DNA from: Neobacillus cucumis
GTDB lineage: Bacteria > Bacillota > Bacilli > Bacillales > Cytobacillaceae
NCBI RefSeq assembly: GCF_002860255.1
Contig: NZ_PGVE01000078.1
Span: forward strand, 1 to 64,000
Direction: 5' to 3'
Length of the DNA stretch: 64,000 bases
Below, piece after piece: positions 31,553 through 40,969 of the stretch (position 1 is its first letter; each line of letters opens with the position of its first letter). A model generated the notes under the pieces. It was not told where the DNA came from and searched no databases. It was given only the letters and a program-made list of their open reading frames with translations. Made by a program: the position numbers and the translations under genes.

Positions 31553-32905
31553 ATGAATGATGTATTAGCGGATCGTATGCCGCCACAAAATATTGAGGCT
31601 GAACAAGCTGTACTTGGGGCTATCTTTTTAGAGCCCTCTGCGCTGACTCTGGCATCAGAAATATTAATACCTGAAGACTTTTACCGTGCCTCTCACCAAA
31701 AAATCTTCAATGTCATGCTGGATTTAAATGATCAAGGAAAAGCAGTTGACCTTGTGACGGTCACAGAGGAACTAGCTGCTGCTAAACTGATTGAAGATAT
31801 TGGCGGTGTTAGTTACTTAAGTGATTTGTCTGCTTCTGTACCGACTGCAGCAAACATAGAGTATTATGCTAGAATAGTAGAAGAAAAGTCTCTTCTAAGG
31901 AGATTAATCAGAACAGCAACGAATATTGCTTCTGATGGATATTCTCGTGAAGATGAAGTGGAAGCTCTTTTAAGCGAAGCAGAAAAAAGTATTATGGAAG
32001 TGGCACAGAGAAAAAATGCCGGAGCTTTCCATAATATTAAAGATGTTCTCGTCCGTACGTACGACAATATTGAAGAAATGCATAACCGAGTAGGAGAAAT
32101 TACTGGTATCTCTACTGGATTTGCTGAATTGGATAGAATGACGGCCGGATTCCAGCGTAATGATTTAATCATCGTAGGAGCCCGTCCTTCCGTGGGTAAA
32201 ACGGCCTTTGCCTTGAATATTGCTTCTAATGTTGCGATTAAAACCGGTGAAAATGTAGCCATCTTCAGTCTCGAGATGGGTGCAGAACAGCTTGTTATGC
32301 GTATGCTTTGTTCGGAAGGAAATATAGATGCACAAAGACTTCGTACAGGTTCACTTACCGATGATGACTGGGGTAAACTGACAATGGCAATGGGCAGTCT
32401 TTCAAATTCGGGGATTTTTATTGATGATACTCCCGGTGTTAGAATTAGTGATATCCGTTCAAAATGCCGTCGTCTCCAGCAAGAGCATGGCCTAGGAATG
32501 ATTTTAATTGATTATTTGCAGCTTATCTTAGGAAGCGGAAGATCGGGTGAAAACCGTCAGCAGGAAGTATCTGAAATTTCACGTTCACTTAAACAGTTGG
32601 CACGTGAACTTAAAGTCCCTGTTATTGCCCTTTCTCAGCTTTCTCGTGGTGTTGAGCAGCGTCAGGACAAGCGTCCGATGATGTCGGATATCCGTGAATC
32701 TGGTAGTATTGAGCAGGACGCTGATATCGTTGCGTTCTTATACCGTGATGACTACTATGATAAAGAATCGGAGAATAAAAATATTATCGAAATTATTATT
32801 GCCAAACAGCGTAACGGTCCAACCGGAACGGTTTCTTTAGCATTTGTAAAGGAATATAATAAATTCGTAAACCTTGAGACACGTTATGAGCCTTCTGGTG
32901 CGTAG
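31553..32905 (+). CDS. dnaC: replicative DNA helicase
   Basis: The hexameric DnaB-type helicase (450 aa; called DnaC in B. subtilis) unwinds DNA at the fork. The N-terminal DnaG-interacting domain starts RMPPQNIEAEQAVLG. The RecA-like domain has Walker A GARPSVGKTAF and Walker B MILIDYLQLI. No intein is present. The ATG follows CTAGGAGG. Confidence 0.97.
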   Translation: MNDVLADRMPPQNIEAEQAVLGAIFLEPSALTLASEILIPEDFYRASHQKIFNVMLDLNDQGKAVDLVTVTEELAAAKLIEDIGGVSYLSDLSASVPTAANIEYYARIVEEKSLLRRLIRTATNIASDGYSREDEVEALLSEAEKSIMEVAQRKNAGAFHNIKDVLVRTYDNIEEMHNRVGEITGISTGFAELDRMTAGFQRNDLIIVGARPSVGKTAFALNIASNVAIKTGENVAIFSLEMGAEQLVMRMLCSEGNIDAQRLRTGSLTDDDWGKLTMAMGSLSNSGIFIDDTPGVRISDIRSKCRRLQQEHGLGMILIDYLQLILGSGRSGENRQQEVSEISRSLKQLARELKVPVIALSQLSRGVEQRQDKRPMMSDIRESGSIEQDADIVAFLYRDDYYDKESENKNIIEIIIAKQRNGPTGTVSLAFVKEYNKFVNLETRYEPSGA

Positions 32906-32910
32906 TTTAT

Positions 32911-32946
32911 AAAAAGGATTAGCCCTATTTGGCTAATCCTTTTTAT
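32911..32946 (+). terminator. dnaC terminator
   Basis: AAAAAGGATTAGCC and GGCTAATCCTTTTT form a 14-bp perfect stem around 6 nt. Confidence 0.93.
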
Positions 32947-32957
32947 ATATTTATAGA

Positions 32958-33039
32958 TTCGTATATATACGAACATATTTTTCTTGCGTTATACGAAATG
33001 TTCGTGTTTTGTTGACTTTAGTAGGCTAAAATTGATAAA
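32958..33039 (+). promoter_or_regulatory. purA promoter with probable PurR operator
   Basis: TTCGTATATATACGAA (32958-32973) and ACGAAATGTTCGT (32993-33005) are two palindromes built on the CGAA core of Bacillus PurBoxes. The promoter that follows is -35 TTGACT (33012-33017), a 16-bp spacer and GATAAA (33034-33039). Spacing between the CGAAC cores is somewhat longer than usual for PurBoxes, so the PurR assignment is an inference from motif and gene function. Confidence 0.6.
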
Positions 33040-33086
33040 CTATGGATAGATTAAATTAAGTAGCAGAAATTTCGGAGGTGCCATTC

Positions 33087-34379
33087 ATGTCATCAGTAGT
33101 CGTTGTTGGAACACAATGGGGAGACGAAGGAAAAGGGAAAATTACCGATTTTCTTTCTGAAAATGCAGAAGTTATTGCTCGTTATCAAGGTGGAAATAAT
33201 GCTGGACATACCATTAAATTTAATGGTGAAACTTACAAGTTACATTTAATTCCGTCTGGGATTTTTAATAAAGAAAAAATAAGTGTCATCGGCAATGGTA
33301 TGGTTGTTGACCCGAAAGCACTAGTGGCAGAGCTTGCTTATTTACATGAGAAGGGCGTAACAACGGATAATCTTCGGATCAGTAACCGTGCCCATGTCAT
33401 TCTCCCTTATCACTTGAAATTAGATGAAGTAGAAGAATTACGCAAAGGCGATAATAAAATTGGCACAACCAAAAAAGGAATCGGTCCTGCTTATATGGAC
33501 AAGGCTGCCCGTGTTGGTATTCGGATTGCTGATTTGCTAGACCGTGAAATTTTTGAAGAAAAACTCGAGCAAAATCTTGCAGAAAAGAATCGTTTGTTTG
33601 AACGAATCTATGAGACAGAAGGCTTTAAAAAAGAAGACATTTTAGATGAATATTATGAATATGGCCAACAAATTGAAAAGTATGTCTGTGATACATCTGT
33701 TGTATTGAATGACGCATTAGACGAAGGCAAACGGGTATTATTTGAAGGTGCTCAAGGTGTAATGCTTGATATTGATCAAGGTACTTACCCATTTGTTACT
33801 TCTTCTAATCCCGTTGCTGGAGGCGTTACAATCGGCTCTGGGGTAGGCCCATCTAAAATTACGCACGTAGTTGGTGTATGTAAGGCCTACACTTCTCGTG
33901 TTGGTGATGGTCCATTCCCAACAGAACTAAATAATGAAATCGGCAATCGTATCCGTGAGGTTGGCCGTGAGTATGGAACTACAACAGGCCGTCCACGCCG
34001 TGTCGGCTGGTTTGATAGTGTCGTGGTTCGTCATGCCCGTCGTGTGAGCGGCTTAACGGATCTATCTCTGAACTCGATTGATGTTTTAACAGGAATTGAG
34101 ACATTAAAAATTTGTACAGCTTACCAATATAAGGATGAAGTAATTACTGAATATCCTGCAAACTTAAAAATCTTGTCCCAATGTGAACCTATTTATGAGG
34201 AGCTTCCTGGCTGGACAGAGGATATTACTGGAGTGAAATCATTAGATGAACTGCCTGTTAATGCCCGTCATTATGTTGAACGTGTAACACAGTTAACTGG
34301 TGTCCCATTAACTACCTTCTCTGTAGGTCCAGATCGCACACAAACAAATGTTGTCCGCAGCCCTTGGAGACAGATATAA
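33087..34379 (+). CDS. purA: adenylosuccinate synthetase
   Basis: PurA (430 aa) joins IMP and aspartate with GTP to give adenylosuccinate, the first committed step to AMP. The P-loop WGDEGKGK lies at about 11-18. [17 protein letters not shown] and the C-terminal GPDRTQTN are conserved. The ATG at 33087 with CGGAGGTG 7 bases upstream is chosen over a GTG at 33078 that lies inside the ribosome site. Confidence 0.97.
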   Translation: MSSVVVVGTQWGDEGKGKITDFLSENAEVIARYQGGNNAGHTIKFNGETYKLHLIPSGIFNKEKISVIGNGMVVDPKALVAELAYLHEKGVTTDNLRISNRAHVILPYHLKLDEVEELRKGDNKIGTTKKGIGPAYMDKAARVGIRIADLLDREIFEEKLEQNLAEKNRLFERIYETEGFKKEDILDEYYEYGQQIEKYVCDTSVVLNDALDEGKRVLFEGAQGVMLDIDQGTYPFVTSSNPVAGGVTIGSGVGPSKITHVVGVCKAYTSRVGDGPFPTELNNEIGNRIREVGREYGTTTGRPRRVGWFDSVVVRHARRVSGLTDLSLNSIDVLTGIETLKICTAYQYKDEVITEYPANLKILSQCEPIYEELPGWTEDITGVKSLDELPVNARHYVERVTQLTGVPLTTFSVGPDRTQTNVVRSPWRQI

Positions 34380-34388
34380 TTAAAAAAT

Positions 34389-34422
34389 TGAAGCCCTCTC
34401 TTATGAGGGCTTCAGATTTTTT
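34389..34422 (+). terminator. purA terminator
   Basis: TGAAGCCCTC and GAGGGCTTCA form a 10-bp perfect stem with a 6-nt loop and seven T. Confidence 0.93.
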
Positions 34423-34456
34423 TAATAAAAAACTTTAAAAAACTTTAAAAAAAGTA

Positions 34457-34486
34457 TTGCACAGTTTCAAATATCCATGCTATTAT
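34457..34486 (+). promoter_or_regulatory. tRNA cluster promoter
   Basis: -35 TTGCAC (34457-34462), an 18-bp spacer and -10 TATTAT (34481-34486), placed 44 bp before the truncated tRNA-Lys. Confidence 0.7.
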
Positions 34487-34530
34487 AAGAAGCGTCGTCA
34501 CGATACGACAAAAAGTTGTGGGAACAATAC

Positions 34531-34556
34531 GAGCCATTAGCTCAGTCGGTAGAGCA
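34531..34556 (+). pseudogene. truncated tRNA-Lys (5' half only)
   Basis: The acceptor 5' strand and D arm of tRNA-Lys (GAGCCATTAGCTCAGTCGGT, then AGAGCA) are identical to the intact gene 143 bp downstream. The sequence then diverges before the anticodon. Including the preceding TAC, a 29-bp direct repeat links the two (34528-34556 and 34671-34699). Without anticodon and T arms it cannot be a tRNA. Confidence 0.85.
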
Positions 34557-34673
34557 CGATCGAATAAGCTTCATTGAAAAAGCATCAGGGCACACGCCGA
34601 GCTGCTACTTGAATAAGCTTTCTGAGGCGTGGGCATCCGGCGAAAATCAACGTTTAGGAAATTATATTAGTAC

Positions 34674-34749
34674 GAGCCATTAGCTCAGTCGGTAGAGCAT
34701 CTGACTTTTAATCAGAGGGTCGAAGGTTCGAGTCCTTCATGGCTCACCA
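34674..34749 (+). tRNA. tRNA-Lys (TTT)
   Basis: A full cloverleaf: the acceptor GAGCCAT pairs with ATGGCTC, the anticodon TTT is at 34707-34709, the T arm is GGTTCGAGTCC, and CCA is encoded. The 122-bp stretch before it contains the repeated word GAATAAGCTT and no known gene. Confidence 0.97.
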
Positions 34750-34789
34750 AAGTTTTTTGCGTAAGCAAAATAACTTTCAATAATAATAT

Positions 34790-34861
34790 GGCCCCTTGGT
34801 CAAGCGGTTAAGACACCGCCCTTTCACGGCGGTAACACGGGTTCGAATCCCGTAGGGGTCA
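34790..34861 (+). tRNA. tRNA-Glu (TTC)
   Basis: The acceptor GGCCCCT pairs with AGGGGTC. The anticodon loop CTTTCAC gives TTC at 34823-34825, and the T arm GGTTCGAATCC is present. CCA is not encoded. Confidence 0.96.
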
Positions 34862-34925
34862 TTGGCTTTTGATTGTCAGCAAATGGCTGGCAAGGACGGT
34901 CTCCTTGCTGACGATCAATTAATAT

Positions 34926-35002
34926 GGTCTGGTAGTTCAGTTGGTTAGAATGCCTGCCTGTCACGCAGGAGGTCGCGGGTTCGAGTCCCGTCCAGACCGC
35001 CA
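34926..35002 (+). tRNA. tRNA-Asp (GTC)
   Basis: The acceptor GGTCTGG pairs with CCAGACC. The anticodon stem CCTGC/GCAGG encloses CTGTCAC with GTC. CCA is encoded. Confidence 0.97.
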
Positions 35003-35009
35003 TACATAT

Positions 35010-35082
35010 GGCTCAGTAGCTCAGTCGGTAGAGCAAAGGACTGAAAATCCTTGTGTCGGCGGTTCGATTCCGTCCTGAGCCA
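35010..35082 (+). tRNA. tRNA-Phe (GAA)
   Basis: The acceptor GGCTCAG pairs with CTGAGCC. The anticodon stem AAGGA/TCCTT encloses CTGAAAA with GAA. No CCA is encoded. It is the last tRNA before the terminator. Confidence 0.97.
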
Positions 35083-35089
35083 TCCCAAA

Positions 35090-35120
35090 AGAGGTTTGCA
35101 ATAGCAAGCCTCTTTTTTTT
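35090..35120 (+). terminator. tRNA cluster terminator
   Basis: AGAGGTTTGC pairs with GCAAGCCTCT (one G-T pair) and is followed by eight T. Confidence 0.9.
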
Positions 35121-35440
35121 ATATAAAAAATTCCCTCCTTCTGCAATAAAATCGCATTCATATAACCATACTGCTCACTATCTGGGATTTTTAAGTAAAA
35201 TAGGATATTTATACTATTCATTATTAATGTTCGACAAATCCATTCGTGTCAATATTACTAGATTATGTCGCCGTAGATTGAAAAATGTCAGCTGGTATAC
35301 AATTCTGTTACATTATTAAGACTATTAATCTTTTTTATTAAAACTATGTTAAATTATTAATGGTTCATATTAAGGAAAAATTCTTTACTAGACATACATA
35401 CAGAACTGATAAGGGTTTTACCGTGGTTTAGGAGGAAAAA
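35121..35440. other. intergenic region upstream of the M23 peptidase
   Basis: An AT-rich gap of about 320 bp. I saw no riboswitch fold and no convincing WalR site (two TGTWAH hexamers with 5-bp spacing). TTGAAA (about 35278) followed by TATACA is a weak promoter candidate. Confidence 0.3.
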
Positions 35441-36889
35441 ATGTTATCTTTGAATAATAAATTAAAAACTAATAAATTATTACTGCTTAAAACAACAGTC
35501 ATTACTGCCATGGCTGCTTCGGTCATAGCTTTTAGTAATGGTCCTATTGCTTCGGCACTATCATCAAATTCTACTAAAATATATCATGTTTATCTAGATG
35601 GCACCTATATAGGTAACGTTACAGATAAGAATGTAGTGAATAAGCTAATTGACGAGAGAGTAAACATTGCCAAGAAATCGTTTACAAATATTGACCTGAA
35701 AATTAAGCAAAACGTTAAGTATGTGCCAGAACAGGACGCCCGTTCAACAGCTAACAACAAGGAAACCGTCCAAAACTTTAATAATATTTTTCAACTAGAG
35801 GCGGAAGCTTCAGCCATAGTAATTAATGGGACACCAGTTGTGTATCTGGATAATAAAGATTCTGCTGAGGAAGTAATAAAAAGGCTCAAGCTTCAATATG
35901 TAACTGAAGCTCAGTTACATGAACTCGAGGCAAGGAAAGCGCAAAAGGATCCAGTGCTGCCTCCGCTAGAGGAAAATCAAACTCGTCTAGTTGACGTCCG
36001 TTTATCAGAGAATCTTTCAATTGAAGCAAAAGAAATTGCGCCAGAAAAAATTATGACAGCTGCTGATGCCGTAACTTTCTTGCAAAAGGGCACTTTAGAA
36101 GAAAAAAAATATGCGGTAGCGACTGGTGACGCTCTTGAAACCATTTCCCATGACCATGGCTTAAAAGTGGGAGAATTATTAGCTCTAAATCCTGGATTAA
36201 CAGCGAATAGCGTACTTAAGATTGGCCAGGAATTAAATGTAACCCAACTTCAGCCATATATTGAAGTGATAGTGGATAAGGAAGTCAATCAAAAGGAAGA
36301 AATCCCATTTACTAATCAAATAATAGAGGATGCCTCTCTACCGAAGGGTGAAACAAAAGAAAAGCAAGCTGGACAAAATGGTTCTCGATTGGTTACCTAT
36401 CAAATTTCTGAACAAAATGGTGTAAACATTAAAAAGGAACAATCCAACGAAAAAGTTCTTGCACAGCCAGTAAATCATATGGTTGTAAAAGGAACGAAGG
36501 TCATCCCTTCTCGCGGGGAGGGCAGCTTTGCCTGGCCGGCAGTCGGAGGATATATTTCAAGTAAAATGGGGACGCGCTGGGGAAAAATGCATAAAGGTAT
36601 TGATATCGCCAGACCTAGTAATAAGACGATAAAGGCTGCCGATAATGGAGTGGTTATTTTCTCTGGATGGAGTAACAGTTACGGAAATAAGATTATTATT
36701 GATCACCGTAATGGTTTCCGTACCCTTTACGGGCACATGTCTTCACTAAAAGTCAGAGTTGGGCAAACCGTTTCAAAAGGAACAGCCATAGGCATTATGG
36801 GTTCAACCGGAGATTCAACCGGAGTTCATCTGCATTTTGAAGTATATAAAAATGGAAGCTTAGTTAATCCACTTTCTTATTTAAACTAA
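35441..36889 (+). CDS. secreted LysM-G5-M23 peptidoglycan endopeptidase
   Basis: This 482-aa exported protein has a signal peptide (about 1-39, ending PIASA), a LysM wall-binding domain (about 223-267), a G5-like domain (about 269-350) and a C-terminal M23 (LytM/DD-endopeptidase) domain. The zinc and catalytic residues are all present: H384-x3-D388, H432 and HLH at 463-465. It lies directly upstream of walR. WalR controls such hydrolases in other Bacillus, but no clear WalR box is visible here. The likely role is peptide cross-link cleavage during growth. Confidence 0.9.
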   Translation: MLSLNNKLKTNKLLLLKTTVITAMAASVIAFSNGPIASALSSNSTKIYHVYLDGTYIGNVTDKNVVNKLIDERVNIAKKSFTNIDLKIKQNVKYVPEQDARSTANNKETVQNFNNIFQLEAEASAIVINGTPVVYLDNKDSAEEVIKRLKLQYVTEAQLHELEARKAQKDPVLPPLEENQTRLVDVRLSENLSIEAKEIAPEKIMTAADAVTFLQKGTLEEKKYAVATGDALETISHDHGLKVGELLALNPGLTANSVLKIGQELNVTQLQPYIEVIVDKEVNQKEEIPFTNQIIEDASLPKGETKEKQAGQNGSRLVTYQISEQNGVNIKKEQSNEKVLAQPVNHMVVKGTKVIPSRGEGSFAWPAVGGYISSKMGTRWGKMHKGIDIARPSNKTIKAADNGVVIFSGWSNSYGNKIIIDHRNGFRTLYGHMSSLKVRVGQTVSKGTAIGIMGSTGDSTGVHLHFEVYKNGSLVNPLSYLN

Positions 36890-37096
36890 TGAATGAAGAG
36901 TCTCTAGTTTGATACTAGAGGCTCTTGTTTTTTGTATTTTAATGTAAAAGGTGTTAAATGATGTTATGCCAAACTTACCAAATGCTACTTATAGATGAAT
37001 TTCTACTAATAAAATGGTAAAGTAAAATAGAATAGGTATGACTTTTATAGCCCTTTAATTGAATAGATATCAATTGAACAAAAAGGAGTAAATAGT

Positions 37097-37807
37097 ATGG
37101 AAAAGAAAATACTTGTTGTAGATGATGAAAAACCAATTGCTGATATTCTGCAATTTAACTTAAAAAAAGAAGGTTATAACGTTTATTGTGCTTATGATGG
37201 AAATGAAGCACTACAATTGGTTGAGGAAATTCAGCCTGACCTAATCCTCCTAGATATTATGCTTCCATTACGTGATGGAATGGAAGTATGCCGAGAGGTG
37301 CGAAAGAAATATGAGATGCCTATCATCATGCTGACAGCAAAGGACTCTGAAATTGATAAAGTATTAGGCCTTGAGCTGGGGGCAGATGATTATGTTACAA
37401 AGCCATTTAGTACCAGAGAATTGATTGCCCGTGTTAAGGCGAATTTGCGCCGTCATAATCAAATTTTAGCCCAGCCGGATGCTGAAAATGAAACGAACGA
37501 AATTGAAATTGGTTCATTAGTCATTCACCCGGATGCCTATGTTGTCTCAAAACGAGGCGAAACCATTGAGTTAACGCATCGTGAATTTGAGCTGCTATAT
37601 TATTTAGCGCAGCATATTGGTCAAGTAATGACAAGAGAGCATTTACTGCAAACGGTATGGGGATACGACTACTATGGAGATGTGCGTACCGTAGACGTAA
37701 CGGTAAGACGATTGCGTGAAAAAATTGAGGATAGCCCAAGTCATCCAACATGGATTGTCACTCGTCGCGGGGTTGGATACTATTTGCGCAATCCTGAACA
37801 GGAGTAA
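37097..37807 (+). CDS. walR: essential response regulator WalR
   Basis: WalR/YycF (236 aa) is the OmpR-type regulator that adjusts wall hydrolase expression to wall growth. The receiver domain has DDE at 9-11, phospho-acceptor Asp53 in LLDIMLP, and K in TKPF. The winged helix contains [30 protein letters not shown]. It is the first gene of walRKHIJ, and walK starts 7 bp after the stop. Confidence 0.98.
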   Translation: MEKKILVVDDEKPIADILQFNLKKEGYNVYCAYDGNEALQLVEEIQPDLILLDIMLPLRDGMEVCREVRKKYEMPIIMLTAKDSEIDKVLGLELGADDYVTKPFSTRELIARVKANLRRHNQILAQPDAENETNEIEIGSLVIHPDAYVVSKRGETIELTHREFELLYYLAQHIGQVMTREHLLQTVWGYDYYGDVRTVDVTVRRLREKIEDSPSHPTWIVTRRGVGYYLRNPEQE

Positions 37808-37814
37808 TTAGTTA

Positions 37815-39647
37815 ATGAAAAAGGTTGGTTTCTTTCGCTCTATACATGTGAAGTTTGTCCTTATCTATGTCCTCCTCATATTAGTAGCAATGCAAATTAT
37901 CGGTGTTTACTTTGTCAGACAGCTTGAAGAAACATTGCGGACAAACTTTCAAACTTCGATTAAGCAGAGGGTAGATTTGCTTGCTTATAATGTGGTAGAG
38001 GAAATGAAAAAGGAAAGAAAGCCAGAAGACCCGACACTTGAGGAAGATTTAAAGAAAATTCTTAGAGATTTTGATGCGGGCGATAGTGATGTATCGGAAG
38101 TCCGAGTGATTGAAAATCGATCCTTAAAAATACTTGGCACTTCTCAGCCAGGGAATCAAGGTGTTGTTGGCCAAAGGACGACAGAGCTTCAGGTTAAACA
38201 ATCCATGGTCTTAGAAGAAGATCAAAGTACCATTAAAATTGACCGGCAGTCCGGACATCGCATTTGGGTCCTCTCTACCCCTATTAAATCGGGAAAAAGG
38301 GTAATTGGCGCCATTTATTTAGTAGCAAAAATAGAAAATGTGTTTGGGCAGATGAAGACGATTAATGGGATTTTTGCTACAGGCACAGCCATAGCTTTAT
38401 CCATTACTGCCGTTCTAGGTATTTTGTTAGCCCAAACAATTACAAGGCCAATAGCAGATATGAAAAAGCAGGCTTTAGCAATGGCAAAAGGAAATTTCTC
38501 GAGGAAGGTTAAAGTGTATGGTCAGGATGAAATAGGTACACTGGCAGTCACTTTTAACCACTTAACGAAAAAATTGCAGGAAGCCCAGGCTATGACAGAA
38601 GGGGAACGCCGAAAGCTCTCTTCCGTTCTTTCGTATATGACAGATGGTGTTATAGCTACGGATAGAAAGGGCCGAGTGATTTTAATAAATGACCCGGCAG
38701 CAGACATGCTGAATGTTTCACGTGAAACAGTTTTGTCACAGCCTATTGTATCATTGCTGGATCTTGATGATACCAATACATTTGAAGATCTCCTTGAAGA
38801 GAATGACTCGTTAATATTAGATTATAGTACAAAAGCAGAGCGCTATTTTTTAAGGGCTAATTTTTCAGTTATTCAAAAGGAAACAGGCTTTGTCAATGGC
38901 TTGATATGCGTGCTTCATGATATAACCGAGCAAGAAAAGATTGATGCAGAAAGAAAAGAGTTTGTTGCCAATGTTTCACATGAATTAAGGACACCTCTTA
39001 CCACCATGCGCAGCTACCTAGAAGCTCTGGCAGATGGTGCGTGGACAGACCCGGAAATTGCCCCTAATTTTTTAGAGGTAACGAGAACGGAGACGGAAAG
39101 AATGATCCGTCTTGTTAATGACCTTCTTCAATTATCAAAAATGGACAGCACGGATTATAAGCTGACAAAGGAATGGGTAAACTTTGTTGACTTTTACGAC
39201 CGGATTATCGACCGGTTTGAAATGGCAAAAGAGCAAAATGTAACATTTAAACGAAAACTCCCTAAGCAGGCTATTTTTGTAGAAGTTGATGAAGATAAAA
39301 TGACCCAGGTCTTATACAACATTATCTCTAATGCCTTAAAGTATTCTCCTGAAGGAGGACAGGTTACTTTTTCCTTAAAAGAAAAAGAAGATCAGATTAT
39401 TGTCAGTGTGTCTGACCAAGGGGTAGGAATTCCCAAAGAGAATATTGCCAAAATTTTTGACCGGTTTTACCGGGTTGATAAAGCTAGGACCCGCAAGCTT
39501 GGCGGTACAGGCTTAGGCTTAGCGATTGCTAAAGAAATGGTAAAAGCTCATGGCGGGACTATTTGGGCAACAAGTGAAGAAGGAAAAGGGACAAAGATAT
39601 CTTTTTCACTTCCATACGAGCGTTCTGAAGAGGATGAATGGTCATGA
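37815..39647 (+). CDS. walK: sensor histidine kinase WalK
   Basis: WalK (610 aa) senses wall state and phosphorylates WalR. TM1 is about 12-34, the extracellular Cache-like domain 35-183 and TM2 184-209. HAMP (about 205-258) and PAS (about 265-370) follow, then HisKA with His389 in NVSHELRTPL and HATPase with DQGVGIP and GTGLGLAI. A perfect parS is embedded in the PAS-coding part and reads Asn-Val-Ser-Arg-Glu-Thr, exactly the peptide encoded at the parS in spo0J. Confidence 0.97.
   Translation: MKKVGFFRSIHVKFVLIYVLLILVAMQIIGVYFVRQLEETLRTNFQTSIKQRVDLLAYNVVEEMKKERKPEDPTLEEDLKKILRDFDAGDSDVSEVRVIENRSLKILGTSQPGNQGVVGQRTTELQVKQSMVLEEDQSTIKIDRQSGHRIWVLSTPIKSGKRVIGAIYLVAKIENVFGQMKTINGIFATGTAIALSITAVLGILLAQTITRPIADMKKQALAMAKGNFSRKVKVYGQDEIGTLAVTFNHLTKKLQEAQAMTEGERRKLSSVLSYMTDGVIATDRKGRVILINDPAADMLNVSRETVLSQPIVSLLDLDDTNTFEDLLEENDSLILDYSTKAERYFLRANFSVIQKETGFVNGLICVLHDITEQEKIDAERKEFVANVSHELRTPLTTMRSYLEALADGAWTDPEIAPNFLEVTRTETERMIRLVNDLLQLSKMDSTDYKLTKEWVNFVDFYDRIIDRFEMAKEQNVTFKRKLPKQAIFVEVDEDKMTQVLYNIISNALKYSPEGGQVTFSLKEKEDQIIVSVSDQGVGIPKENIAKIFDRFYRVDKARTRKLGGTGLGLAIAKEMVKAHGGTIWATSEEGKGTKISFSLPYERSEEDEWS
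38714..38729. other. parS site inside walK
   Basis: TGTTTCACGTGAAACA is a perfect 16-bp match to parS, about 29 kb from oriC and inside a coding region. Confidence 0.95.
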
Positions 39648-40969
39648 GATACGAAAATATTAAATCAGGAATTTTAACCATATTAGTCTTGGTAAGTATT
39701 CTGTTAACCTGGAGTCTTTGGACCTACCAGCCCAATTACGATACGATGGAAAACAGTAAAACGGTGGCCGAAGTCAACCTTAGTGAAAAACAAGAGGTGA
39801 CTAAGATTGTACGTCCTGATCAAGTATTATTTCATGTAAAAGGACAGCATTATGGTACCAATAACCCTACTGAGTTGGAGAAGATGATTAAGGAAATGAG
39901 ACACTGGACTATCTCAGATGTGGAAAATCATTCCGATAAGGTGGGAGATTTCGATGAGTTTATTCATCGAAGCGGTAATACAGAAATCATCTTCCCTGGT
40001 GATGTCCCAATTGAGTTATATCGCAGTGTATTTACCATTGAAGGGAAAAAGATTACTCCTTTTAATTTTAATCGCATTATTATTAATGCGGAAGATTTAG
40101 AAAAAGGCAATGGAATTGTTTATTTTGCCTCCACGGAAACCCAGCAAATTTATATTAGTCATATTTCATTATCCAATGTAAATGAATTTAATCGTGATTA
40201 TTATAAAAATGCTGCCCATTATCCAAAGTTTTTTGCTTATAAATTAGCTGGAAAAAGGTCTATCTTTCTGCCAGAGTCTAAAACGCAAATGACGACCTAT
40301 AAGTATTTGCCTGTCACCCTTAATTCAGATGAGTTTAAAGATGCACTTTTTGACGATCCAAGTTTTGTTCAAAAAAGTTCTGTGCCATATGGCGAGGAGT
40401 TTACAAACGACTCTAGTAAGATGACCGTTAACTATGACAGTAATATTTTACAATACGTTAATCCAACAACTGATGATAATTTTGTCGAAAGTTCTTATGA
40501 TTTAGTTAAAAGAAGCATTGATTTTGTTAATGAACATGGCGGCTGGACGGATCCGTTTCGTTATGTATCTAAAAGTGAATATAAACGGTCTGTTAGCTTC
40601 CGTTTATATAGTATGGATGGCTATCCTATCTATAATGATAGAGGATTATCAGAAATTACGGAGGTATGGGGACGTGATGAAATTAATAAATATGTCCGGC
40701 CGAATATTGCCTTAGACCTTCCGTTAATAACAGAAATGCAAAAAGTTTCCATTCCATCAGGTCATGAAGTCTTAGCACGTTTACAAAGTAATAAGAACTT
40801 TAAGCCGGAACTTCTCGAAGAACTAGTCCTCGGCTATCGAATGGAAAGAGATTCAGAGGAGAATAAGCTGATTCTCTTAGAACCTGCTTGGTTTTATCGA
40901 TATGATAAATCATGGGGGCAGATTCCGCTGAAAGACTTAGGAGGTGGCCCTGTCCGTGGATTGGAGTAA
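39644..40969 (+). CDS. walH: WalK regulator WalH (YycH)
   Basis: WalH (441 aa) is a single-pass membrane protein whose large external domain restrains or tunes WalK together with WalI. It has one N-terminal membrane helix (about 7-26, GILTILVLVSILLTWSLWTY). The MRYENIKS start at 39644 mirrors the family and overlaps the walK stop (ATGA); an ATG at 39638 in the same frame is the alternative. Confidence 0.92.
   Translation: MRYENIKSGILTILVLVSILLTWSLWTYQPNYDTMENSKTVAEVNLSEKQEVTKIVRPDQVLFHVKGQHYGTNNPTELEKMIKEMRHWTISDVENHSDKVGDFDEFIHRSGNTEIIFPGDVPIELYRSVFTIEGKKITPFNFNRIIINAEDLEKGNGIVYFASTETQQIYISHISLSNVNEFNRDYYKNAAHYPKFFAYKLAGKRSIFLPESKTQMTTYKYLPVTLNSDEFKDALFDDPSFVQKSSVPYGEEFTNDSSKMTVNYDSNILQYVNPTTDDNFVESSYDLVKRSIDFVNEHGGWTDPFRYVSKSEYKRSVSFRLYSMDGYPIYNDRGLSEITEVWGRDEINKYVRPNIALDLPLITEMQKVSIPSGHEVLARLQSNKNFKPELLEELVLGYRMERDSEENKLILLEPAWFYRYDKSWGQIPLKDLGGGPVRGLE

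Noticed and set aside
35121-35440. Possible riboswitch or WalR operator before the M23 peptidase
   Set aside because: I searched by eye for paired TGTWAH hexamers with 5-bp spacing and for a c-di-AMP riboswitch-like core and found neither clearly.
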